NCBI GenBank assembly: GCA_015143295.1
Contig: CM026556.1
Location: 19,840,547 to 19,904,546, forward strand
Origin: Tetracentron sinense
Taxonomy: Eukaryota; Streptophyta; Magnoliopsida; Trochodendrales; Trochodendraceae
DNA length: 64,000 bases
Reading direction: 5' to 3'
Of this stretch, positions 45,082 through 57,600 are shown in pieces; position 1 is the first letter of the stretch, and every line of letters starts with the position of its first letter. A program made the position numbers and the translations under genes. Below the pieces are notes generated by a model that saw only the letters and a list, made by a program, of their open reading frames with translations, searched no databases and had not been told where the DNA came from.

Positions 45082-48000
45082 CTGCATATCATGGACAAGC
45101 TATCATCTCTCATGTTAACAACCCAATTAATAAACTAGTATTATATTCACAGATCTCAAAACCCCAGCCAAAAAATGAGTGCAATTCAGGAAAGATTGCA
45201 TATTGGTTTTCAATCCAAATTACAGAACCCTTGCCTCACCAGAAACTGACCTCAGCTCTTGGCTTAAGAATATTTGGTGATGTATGAATGATAGGAGGAC
45301 ATGATATATAAACCGTAAAGTCCCAATGGTATTAAATGGTCAGAAAATTAAAAAGGAAGAACAGAAAAACAACCATAGTGCTAAAATTCGCTCTTCAAGC
45401 CTCTCCAGAATTACTTTTTCCCTGATCGATGAAAAGGAACTTATTAAAGAAGAGCTGAACTAATTAACAAGTCCACACTGGATAAACCATGCCTAAGAGC
45501 AGCTTCTTTGGCCACCCTATCTAACACTATAGCTGGAACTATGAAGAGTATGCCGAAGTATAAAATTTTGAGACTCCATCTATATTTCAGACAATTCCAA
45601 ATTTGTGACATATTCAAAATTTGACCTTTTAGGCTAATTCTTATAAAAAAAAAAAATTATACTGTTTATTTTTCTTTTCTAATAAATAAAACCAACAACT
45701 GATCTGATCTAACGTCCCACCAAAAACAGACCCACAAACGGATCAAGGGCCACAAATAACAAATTTGCTCCAATTATACAAATCGGTGTTGTGGAACTCT
45801 GAGATGTCTTGGATAAGGGTCATCCAACTTCATAGACTTCAGCCAAATGGATATACAAAGCTCAGGTAAGGCAAAGTCACATCCCTCAAAGATTCTCCTA
45901 TTCCCCTTTATCCAGATTCACCAGCATACTGTGTAGGGCAGCATTTCCTAAAGGATGTTGCCACTATGTACTGTTGAAAACTACTCCTGACTAGCCAAGA
46001 ATTGTCTCCCACTTCTCTTGTGAATACCCTGGACACCCCAAAGAGAAGAAAAAACTCCAACGACGGGACAGTGGAAGAGAAGGTGCCCCACGTCTTCTTC
46101 TGCCTTGAGATACATGCAGCATATGTTAGGTATCTGCATATCCGTATTCCTCAAATGATCAATGGAGAGGATCTTGTCCAAACCAGTCATCCAGATAAAC
46201 ACCCAATCCTTTCCCCACTCCAACCGTCTTCCCAGAACCAGACTACAAATCTTTATCCACCACAAACCTAGTTTTCTTCAGGTTCCTTGAGGATCCCTTG
46301 CTCCTACGCCAAAAGTGCAAGAAACCCAGAGAGGATCCTAATTACAATTGGAGCTCCAAACTTGGCCATTGCCATCCTTTAAAAAACACTGTCCCCAAAA
46401 CCAAACTGCCAGTCATTTCCTTGACAGAGCTTTATTCATGCATTTAATTCTTCTGAAACCTAGACCTCCAGAATCCTCAGGACGATAAACCCACTTCAAC
46501 TTTACCAAGTGAAATTTCTCAACATGGGCTTATTCCTCAAAGGATGTCCCTTTGAAGATTTTCAATTAGTTGGTCTACCAAGATGGTTTTAATTACAAAA
46601 AAAAATTGTAAAATTGAGAAAATAGCTTTAATGGTTATATAAATACAATTCAATCATTAAAAATACATAAACTGGCATATAAATCACTAGAAACCAAGTT
46701 CAACAAACACTAGTTAATCAGTTAAATAGTTAATGTCCATATCAATTATCAACTACATGTTTACAATGCAAACATTATCACATAAAATAAGGAACAGTCT
46801 CCAAATCTATGAATTTAGGCTTCCCCAGCTCCAAAAATAAAATAAAGTAAGTAGAAATAGAGAATAATGATGATAGTAATAATTCAATCACAAAATCATT
46901 ATCATCAAAGCATTATCACCACATGCACACATATTTAACAAATTAAAGCTAGCCTAGCATGCTTTGATTCAAATTATCTCACTTGATTGAACTATTATCA
47001 TATCAATCATACAAGGGGTAATCGTCCTACCTAAAGAATTCTTTAAAAAAAAATAACTCGTGATAGTTTAGTGAGTTAAAGATCTAGAAATTCAAAAAAA
47101 ATCACGCCTTCCTCATTTCTTCAAAGCTTGAATGTTGAGATAATCTTAAGAGAAGAGAGAGATAATAATAGAAATTAGGCTCAAATTAGAATAAATACAG
47201 TGAATCGGCGGCCTACTGATATGGTTGCACAATGTGGCCTTTGCTTTATTAAAAATGTGCACACATAAAGATTAGGGTGGGGCCACTATTCAAAACGGAA
47301 GCCAACCTTTCTATTTTAGAAAAATAATAATTTCTTTTCAAAAATACTAATATTTTAAAAAAAAATTAGTTGCGACATTTCTATTTGGGATAGCGGTCTC
47401 CACTTCCTATCAGAAATTTGAAATTTCCATCCTTTTTTTTAATGCCACATGTTGCCCTATTTTTGGTCCAAACTCCATTTTGATATTTTAAGGCTATTTT
47501 GACCCCTCCTAAAGCCTAAATTGATACCATTAATATTTTAAATAATTTAGAACATGGTACATATATTTTCTTTAAAAGGGGAATTTTGGTAATTTTCACA
47601 TTGGGGGCATTTTGGTATTTTTTCAACAAGTCATAAGGTATTTTTGTCATTTTTTCAAGGCCTTTCGGATATCACATGGAACTCTTTGATAGGTCACAGG
47701 AAGCCCTGTAAGACCTAGAGGAGTGCAAAATTAGGTGCTTACACCTCCATTCCAAAGGAATCTATTATATACTTTGTCATGTTATGATATATAGCCGCTA
47801 GCATGTGCCATTCCTCCATTCCAAATGCATCAATTATATACATTGTTGTTTTTTTTCCCCTAATATCCGTAATTGTGAAATTATGTTCAATTTATCATTT
47901 CCTGAAGTTTTTTTTTTAAATACCGTGTTTGTCACAATTTCCTCAATTTTATGATATTTGCGACGTGAAAGAAAAAAAAAATCCAAAGTCCTTGAAAACC

Positions 48001-51000
48001 ATTTCTAGAAATATTGTGTGAGCACTGGGATTTACCGCATTTTCTTTTGAGCCGGGCCCTGCGGAGGAATGACGCTAAACACCTAATTAAGAGTCACAAC
48101 CAATTTAATTGTAGGGAAAATTGGATCCCGGGTAAAAATGGATAAGGGCCTATGGTGTAATTGGATTACCTCCTACCAAAACTAGTTGAAACTGGGTTTA
48201 GAGGTAATCAAATTACCTCCCAACAGGAACAAGGTGCTGAAATGCACTGTTGTAGGTAGAAATCAAGTCTAAGGGCCATTCCCAAACCAAACCAAACATA
48301 AAAAATGATGTAAAAGGAAAAATGGAAATGCATGGAAAGCTTACTCCTCCCTCCTTTATGTATGGGGGCTATGCTATCAATGACAACATAGAGGGCTCAA
48401 CCTTAAAGGGGGGTAGGCCTTCTGTCAGTCTCTAGAGATGGATTAGAAACAAAGCAAGAAAGAAAGAACACAACAAAAATATAAAATATAAAAGGGGTGG
48501 AGAAACCTACTCCTCTCTCCTCCTCAAAACTTAAAGGGTGTGTAGGGTGAATGGGTGAGGGACTAAGGCCAAAGGGAGAGTTTCCCTAGGAAGGGTATAG
48601 CTTATAGCTTCCTCCTCCTAATGGGCCCAACTCAATATCCTTGATTCAAGAGGTTGCAAAGTTAGGGATTTTGGCTAAGGGTTTTCAACTTGCAAGAGTA
48701 TCTTGGGTAAGAATTTGGATTGAGTTTAAAGGCTAGAGAAGGCGGGTATTTATAAAATTTAGAGGGGTGTGGAGCACTCTAGTAAATAAGGGGAGGTTAG
48801 GTAGAGGTCTAAGAGGCCATTGGTGGTCAAAGGGATGAGTTTCCAAGGGGAGAACAGCTGGTCCACAACTTGGCTAGGGTGGGAGGTAAAAGGGTAAATT
48901 GGCTTGGGCGGTAATAGGATTACCTCCCACCTGAAAGTTTTCTTAAAAAATCTCTGTTTGGTCTGGGAATAACTGTAAGAACTAAGGTTTAACGTAAAAG
49001 GGGAAATGGTTGTAATCCAATTACAGCCATTATTGAAAAATGGTATAAAAAAAAAGGGAGTGGAGGTAAATCCAATTACGACCATTGTTGAAAATAGGTA
49101 TAAAAAGAGGGGGAGGTAATCTAATTACCTCAATTGTTGAAAATAGATTTTTTTTTTTAAAGGGAGGGGAGGGGAGGTAATCTAATTACCTCCCACTAGG
49201 GTTTGAAATAGGATAAAGGCCTTTTTGGCCTATGGGCTTGGGTAAAGGCTCGGGTTTGGACTTTGGTTCGTGCTAGGTAATTGGGCCCTGGTTTTGGGCT
49301 TGGGCATCCTTGGGGATCTCGAGGAAAGAGAGAGAGGAAAAGTGGTGCAAAAATGGGGTGCTTACATCGTATTTGTCACAATTTCCCCAATTTTGCGATA
49401 TTTGCGAAGTGAATGCAAAAAAAAAAAAATCCAAAGTCCTCACAAAAATTGAGAAATTTCCCATTTTTGAAGTATGCAATTTTCCGCAAAATCGAAGTTT
49501 AAAACCTTGCTAGTTCCATAATTTAGGAAGATAAATTGGTAAAAATAATTAACCTAACATCTCTCATTCATGATTTTAGAATGTATGAGCAAATAGAGCT
49601 TTGCATAATAGTTTCATAAAGGCCTCTGTTACCCACCTGCAGAAAATGCCTCGGTACCCAGTCAACATGACATGATATGGAATCATGGCTTACCAATAAT
49701 AAAATATTTTATTTTATATTAAAAATGATTCATCATATTCATACATTTTTTATCCCAAATATTTGGAATCCATGTTAAAAATGTCATACCAATTATCAAA
49801 TATTTCATAATAATAATTGATTCATCAATGCCTTCTCCCAAATACTTGGAGTTAGCAACATAAATCTTGTTCATCCATTCCATTCTTTTAAAAACTACAA
49901 CTTTAGTTAAGTCGTGTAACCAAATCTTTTCTCACTAACTCCACCAACATCATTTTTAGCATTGCTCTCCCCCCTTTATAGTCTTCAACTTGCATCAAAC
50001 CATTTCTTCTTACTGGAGCTATTAGTGCTTTTATAAACGTGTCAAAACTATCTCAATCAACTCTCTTATTTTAAAGCTACTCCCAAATTCTATCGAAAGC
50101 AATCATTTTTTTTATTTTTTATTTCCTTGTCTTTCCACTCATCCATCTCAACAACTTCATCTCAACTAAAAAAATAAATTAATATGTTGCTTCTTAATCA
50201 GTATAGTCAAAGCGTCTAAGGCAATAGGGGGTTGCCTAACTGTTTCTTAGGCAATGCCTAGGTAACAAAAATTACCTTTTTCTTATTACAATTACTAAAA
50301 TTTAGAGAGTACTCGCCTAGATCAGGATTAGGTGACAGTAGTCCCGGCTAGCCGAGGCGGTGGCCTAGACATTACCTAGGCAACATTTTGACTACACTGT
50401 TCTTAATGGCTGAAAATTCTGCTTTATAAAGCATAGCTGGTCATATTATTGTCATATAAAATTTTACTTTTAGTTTGATCGAGATGCGTTGGTCACATAG
50501 CACTCCGGAAGCACTATCCACTTTAGCTTTCCAACTCTAATTCTATGGACAACATCCTCTTTAATCTCTCAATCATTATGAATAATTGAGCCAAGATACT
50601 AGAATTGGTTGTTTTCGGGTATCTCTTGATCATCTATTTAACAACCATGGTCTCAAATATCGATACGTATCGGCCGATACGGAACGATACGTACCGATTT
50701 TTTGGGTATCCGATATGCAGATATGGTGGAAAAAAAAACACCTCGTATCGTCTATGTATCGAAACTATCGTGCGTATCGAGCCGATACGGAGATATACGA
50801 CTCGATACGGACTGATACGCTATTTCAATAGGGATTAGCAGGGATTTTGTTTACAAAAACCATCCAAAAAAACAAAGATTTGCTTCCGTGCAAAGGTTAG
50901 ATTTCAATAAAAAATAATCATTTTACATAGTAAAACCTATGAACCTCTTCTTGAATCTTCATTGGGTTTCTCTATAAATCTTGAAGATCCCAAACACCAA

Positions 51001-51639
51001 ATGTCACTCTAGAACGAGATTGAGAACTGAGAAGTAGAAAAGGAAAAACAAAAGATTTTTTTAGTAGAGGGTAGATAACTGTGCCACTGCCACTACAGAT
51101 TGCCATCTAGTCAATCACGTTGCTGTTGTAGCCCATCACAAAACCGACGAGGAGGAGTCCCAAGTTCCCAACCCTTGCCTTTCCACTGTCGCCAGTCACC
51201 CCTTCCCCTCTTTCGGACAAAGCCCCGAAGGTAAAACTACGTCGTTTTTTTTTTTTTTTTTTTTTCTGTTATGTTTTCTTATTGTTGAAGGCATTATAAC
51301 AGTGTTGAAGGAGGAGTGCTATCCTCACTCAGCCATATACTTAATTTCTTATTGGAGAAGTGTTATCCTCACTCTGTTATCCACTTATCCTTACTAACCA
51401 CATACTTAATGACTTTATTGGAGTGCTAGCCTCACTCAGCCACACACACAATCAAACCTTGTGCTGTGTTAACCTCACTCAGAATTAACCCTGTGGTTAA
51501 GAATTTTTAACTCTAAAGTTAATATTTTTGAATAATTAAAAAAAAAATCAAAGTTAGAAATGTGTGCCTTTTAATTAGTATTAATTGTGGTTAAGATTCA
51601 TTAACCCTTAGGGTTCAACAATCTAACCTTGATTTTCAA

Positions 51640-51678
<39 letters not shown>

Positions 51679-54600
51679 CCTATGTTTAAGAATTTTTAAC
51701 TTTAAAGTTATTTTTTTACTATATTTTTTTAAAAAAATCAAGGTTCGAAATGTGTCTCTTTAAACTTCTATTAATTGTGGTTAAGATTCACGAACCCTTA
51801 GGGGGTGTTTAGCAAAACTAATATAAGCTAATACCTATGTTTTTGTTAAAAAAATTAAGGGTTAAAATTTTTTAACCAGAGTTACCACGTGTCTCTTTTA
51901 ACCCCCTATAATTGTACCTAGGCATGTACCGCACGATGATGACTTGGACACAGTGGTGTCATCATGTCTGGACCACTTATAATGTATCTCTACTCAATTC
52001 CCGATCCCACAATAAAGTATGAGCCGACATAAAGCTCAATGTGGTATTGAGCTTCTATCATGTATGTAATTTGATTTGTGAATGCAAGTGTCTATGTATT
52101 TTCATACTTACGATTTATGAATGCAAACTTCTCTCACTTGGTTAAGTAACTATGGTTTGTATTTTCATACATATTTATCAGTGCGCATGCTTTTTTTAAC
52201 TTATAAATTTTGTAACTCATATATATGATTATAAATGTAATTGGAGGCCTTCTGTTAATTCGTTTTTAGCTTCTTTTTCATTAAAAGAGGTTTTATGCAA
52301 AGTATCCAAGTTTTTCCTTACGTATCCAAGTTTTTAACGTATCCTGAATTTTTTCATCGTATCCATCCGATACGTATCCTATTTTGGACTTACCGATATT
52401 TTGAACCATGTTAACAACATTCTCCGCTCTATATGTGTTCTTACTAAAGTTGCATTGTATATATTCTGTCTTGATCATACTTATTTTGAAACTTAGATTC
52501 CAAGTATTCCTCCATAACTCTAGTTTTGCATTTACCACCTCTTAAGTTTTATTCATTAATATCACATCATCTACAAATAATATATACCAATGGATCTCCT
52601 CTTGAATATGAGGAGACAATTCATCCATAACCAATGTAAGAAGATATGGACTCATATCTGATTCCTCATATTTGATTCCTGAAGTAACCCTATTGTCACA
52701 GGAAACTAGTTTGACTCGCCACCAATGTTCTCACGGTAGTTACCATTCTCTCATATCTATCCTCAATAATAACAATATAATTTCTTGAAACTCCCTTCTT
52801 CCTAATGCCCACCAGATTATACGGACTCTTATCATTTACTTTTTCTAAGTCAAATAAATACCATATAAAGGTCTTACTTCTTCGCTCTAAGTTTTTCCAT
52901 CAATTGTCTAAGAAGATAGCCTTGATCGTAGACCTTCTCGGCATGAATCCAAATTGATTTTCTAAAACCCTAATTACTTGTCTTCATCTTTGTTCCATAC
53001 AACTCTCATAATTTCATAGTATGACGCATAAGTATATTTCACGATAGTTAGTACATTTTGGACATCTCCTTTATTCTTGTATAGGTATCACAATACTTCT
53101 CCATGCTTCCGGAAATTTTTCTAGTCTTCAAAATATTATTAAACTTTGTAAGCCGCGATATACCAATTAGAATATCATCTGGTCCTAAGTCCTTTACTAT
53201 CTTCATCCAAATATTTTATTTTACTTCTATTACCCTAATTCTACGGAAATAACAAAGGTCTGTAGTCTCCACTGTCTCTGCCTAGTCTGTGGTGTTGTGT
53301 GCAGGGGTGGAGCTAGGTGGGGGCACGTGCTCCCACTGAACTTTTGAAAACAAGTTTTTTTTTCCCTCTTTTAGCTTAGCCATGGGAAATGGGAATAGGG
53401 ACATGCATGCAGTGAAAGTAGATCAGTCAATTGCAATTGAACTAGGTGAAAGTTCAATCGCACCCACATTACAACATGTATCCCTTTTACCTTCTATTAA
53501 TTGTGGTTAAGAATCACTAACTCTTGGAGTTAACAATATAACATTTCTTTTCTTAATAACCTTAAAGAGTTCAAAACTCTTAACCGGATTTTTCAAATAT
53601 TTTTCTTACAAACCAAGGTTAGATTCTTGAACCCCAAGGGTTAGTGAATATTAAGCACAATTAATAGGGGTTAACAAGAACACGTGTTAACTTGTGTATG
53701 CGATTGAACTCTCCCTGAGTTTAATCTCAATTGATTGTAATTCGATCTCCATGAGGCAAGGGGGCAACGGTTCCCTAAACTTTTGAAAATAAAATATAAT
53801 TTTTATATCATGTTATTTAATGAGGCATAGTCATGGGGCAAAGGAATAGATGTTCGTAAACAAGGAGAAACAATACGAAATGCATGGACAAACTAACCCA
53901 ATAACTTAGTCATAAAAAAAAATTCCGGGGCTACGCCTAGAACCCCATCCCCTAGACCCATAATATTATGTATCAGCCTAATAATTCTCCACAAATCCAT
54001 AAACAACTACTATCATTTTCAATCAATCCCCGTGTGCCCCCTCTGCTAGAAAATCCTAGCTCCGCCCCTGGTTGTGTGCATTCTTTATTCAGTAACTTTT
54101 GAAAATATCCTCTCCATCTCCCTTTTATTTTTTCATCCTTCACTAACATTCTCTAATTGCCACTCTTAATTCATTTAACATGTTCAAAGTCTCTAGTTTT
54201 CTTCTCCTTAAATCTTGTAAGTTATATACATTTTTCTTACCATTTTTCTGCCTGGACAGTTAGACTATTGTATAAGTTATCATATGCCATATAATTAGCT
54301 TGACTTGTAAAAATGATTAAAAAACCATGATGTCACTTTAGAATTTTCGAAGACAAAAATAAAAACAATATAATATTAACATATAGTTGTGTTGAAGTAG
54401 GCTAAGATTTGGGGGTCAAGCAAGTCTGACACCGATCCATACTCATACCGACCCCGTACCCAAACTAAGGTAATACTGATAAAGGCACAATTTCGTTGAT
54501 CATACACAAGACAAAAAGATGCTAGCATTTCGCGTACCTTTAAAACAAGCTCCTCAAAGCATTTCTCAACATTAACTCGAGTTTTTGCACTACATTCAAG

Positions 54601-57600
54601 GAAAAGACATCCATATTCCCTAGCAAAATCAATCCCCTCTTTCTTTGTGACAACCCTTTCACTTTCCTGAAAAAAATGAGATGATCTAGATTTGGATGAC
54701 ACCTTTAAATCGTACTAACTTTATAATGCAATCCAAAAGATAACATCATATAATTAATACATGAGACAAAAAAAGTTAAAAATATTTTCGCTTTACTTGA
54801 CAATATTGAATAATGCTGAAGAATTAGCATCAAGCTGTGCCTCTCAAACCCTTGGTAAAAGGAAAGCATATTAACTGTAAATCTCCACTAGAAATACCTT
54901 ATCAACTTTGTTTCCAACAAGCATCTTGATGCAATCTTGATTAGTTGAGTAGAGGTCAATCTCCTTAGCCCATATATCAGAGAGATTCGTAAATGTTTCT
55001 CGCCGTGTTACATCATAAACTGTAGCAACTCCAAAAAGATAATTACTAAGATTTTCCTAAATAAGAAGAGAACAGTTTCCAGACAAAAAGAAACGACATA
55101 GACCACTTCGTTTCAAATATTGGGTATGGAAAGTAGTTCTTAGATGTAGAAGCAACTACTTCAGAAATCTATGCAAAAGGGTTAATGTAAAATCGGAGAA
55201 CAAAGATGATTCTTTCAAGTAGAAGTCAAATGGAAGAAGCATGAACTCGCATCATGCCAGAAAGGAGGTTTACAAGTTCAAGCCAATTTATGAGCTTAAT
55301 CAAATATAGTTTTTAATGCTATTAATATCCCACCAACTGCAACTAAATAACCGACAATATGATCTATTCTGCCATTAATAGCCATCAGAGTGTTAAAAAG
55401 GAAGCTTATGCCAATTTATGAGCTAACTAGATAGTTCTCCATGCTAATTGTCTCCACCTACAGCAGTTGAATTACAGTTATGTTATTTTCTTATGCTGCT
55501 GATACAATAATCAGATTTATTGCTAAATGATAGTTAGGGCATTACTGCCACAAAAGCAAAAACAATGTCATTATTAGATAGATTCAAGAAGAAAAGATAC
55601 TCGAAGAGAGATGAGAATGGAATACACCTTTACTTGTTGCTCACAACCTGTACCTTCAAATCCTACTGAAATTGCCATATAAGCCAAATATAAATTTACA
55701 CTTTTTTCTAACAAAGCCTCCAAGTGGTGGAGGGGGTTTGGCAAGGACTGTTACCCATTTTATAAATAAATAAAATAAAATAAAAACCACCTACACAGGA
55801 GGGGAGGGGGACAAAAACCTTACTCAGTAAAGTAACTAGGTACACCGTACACAAATAGTAGTAAAAAATTCAAAAGTATCTGACGAAACTAACATAAAAA
55901 ATGCTGTCCCTAAAACATGTGACTTTTTCTGCACCGATCTAATAGTTCGAGTTCGATCTCGCCTTCAAATCGATGATTCTTGATCGATGGTCCCCATTAG
56001 CATTAGTGCCAATTAGCAGCTGCTTTTATTGGAAGGCAATGTACTCATGCGTGATTGTGGATTCTACAGTAGCAGTAGTTGTAGCTCTACATTAGCAGCG
56101 CGGGGCTCTAACTATCTAAAGAAGGTACGGACCAAAATGGTTTCTCTAATAAACCCAGCTTGCTTCTCAGATAGTAAATCTGTTGCATCTGATTTTTTGA
56201 TTTTCCTCTATTATTTCAAGTCTATCAACCGACCAATCCGGATAAAGATCTTCTCTCAGCGGTCATCATGGTAAAAGAGGGATAGAATTGCCAACCTAAC
56301 CACTGGACTATCTAGTTCTTTCAATCGACCACAACAACTGAAAGAAACACTCTGGCCACAAATATTAGGCATACTCCAACAATAAAAGGCCTTCCACCTC
56401 TTTAGGAAGATTTCTCCGGTTACGAGTTAACCCATTATTAAGGAGATTATATGCACAATGTAGAAGGGCATCAGCCACTTGGTTACTCTCACTGAAGATG
56501 TGAGAGCAAGCTTGGACGACACAGTTAATATAAATCAATCGTGTTAAAAGTCCCTCTATTATTTCTATTCATTGCCAATGCCATCAGTATTATCCAGACT
56601 AACAAGTCGACACACATCCGTGAGTCAAAGTGTCAAAACTTGTCAGACATCATTTCTGATATTTTAATTTGATACAAACAGTTGGGCAAATTGAACAGTT
56701 TACCCTGAATGTGAATACTTAAAGTTGAGGTTGTTCCTAAAACAAATGCAACTCGGACAAACCAATACCATATGTTTCCCTAATTCAAAATTTCAAATGG
56801 AACTCAACAAATCAATGACATACATGACGAGTTGTCAACCCACCCTGGACATGATATACTAACAAGGAATTGAGTGTAATATTACAATCTATGTGAAAAA
56901 TTTACTCCAAAAAGGAGAAATGACACATGAGAACCACTCTCATATCCATATTTTGTTACTTCCAAACAAATCACATCTGTGCATACCCTACTTTACAAAA
57001 AAGCTTAATAACATTAATACATATGCATCATAAAGACGCATAACATGGTCCTCGATAGTGTGGAATCTTTGGGCTCCCAAGTCTGGATTATGGTGTCAAA
57101 AATCGACTCAATTCCGTCGAAGTTGACATAATTAAGTCGTCTTCCCTGGTGTCCGAAGCTAAATGCACTTGTATTTTAAAAATACTGGACTTCGCGGTAA
57201 ACTTCAGTGAACTTTGGTAAACTTCGATCAAAACAAGAAAATAAGTGCTGAGAAAATACAGAACTTCGCTGGAATTTAATTGAAGTGTACAGAAAAAGTC
57301 TTTAAATTGAAGGGTTGTTAAGTTTTAACTATAAGAGGTATTGTTAGTTCCACTCACTTTAAACTTACTTTCTCCATAAGGAAAGACATGTGTCCCTAAC
57401 ATTAACCTTATTATAAATATAACTAGCTTTAAAAATAGAGTGTTGCTAGCATAATAGAATTAACCTTATTATAAATTATAATTTTATTATTAGAGTGTGA
57501 TTAGCATTTATCTTATTATAAATTATAATTTTATTATTCTAATAATTTTCTTATTAGTATATTATGACCATAAGGGCTTTTTAGTAATATTAAAATTAAT

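Larger units (their letters stand above)
49640..54235 (-). mobile_element. RTE-type LINE, decayed, split by three hAT-type elements
   Basis: Pieces on the minus strand: 54235-54079 ([13 protein letters not shown]), 53293-52419 (RT: FGFM-like region, SPYLFTLVMDEL-like region, catalytic FVDDVILM at about 52565-52576, [20 protein letters not shown]), 50637-50408 ([18 protein letters not shown]), and 50190-about 49640 (EMKLLRWM-like, then APVRRNG, KYLGEG). Order and motifs match plant RTE LINEs. Many stops. It lies in the RABC last intron in the same orientation as the gene. The 3' boundary is approximate. Confidence 0.8.

Noticed and set aside
50586-50838. 81- and 77-codon frames in the hAT-like element
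   Set aside because: They arise from CGATACGTATCG subterminal repeats and have no transposase features.
54376-54537. Continuation of the RABC reading frame past 54538 as true coding
   Set aside because: A canonical donor GTACGC lies at 54537 and the family-matching last exon is found at 44968-45081; the read-through tail has no family match.
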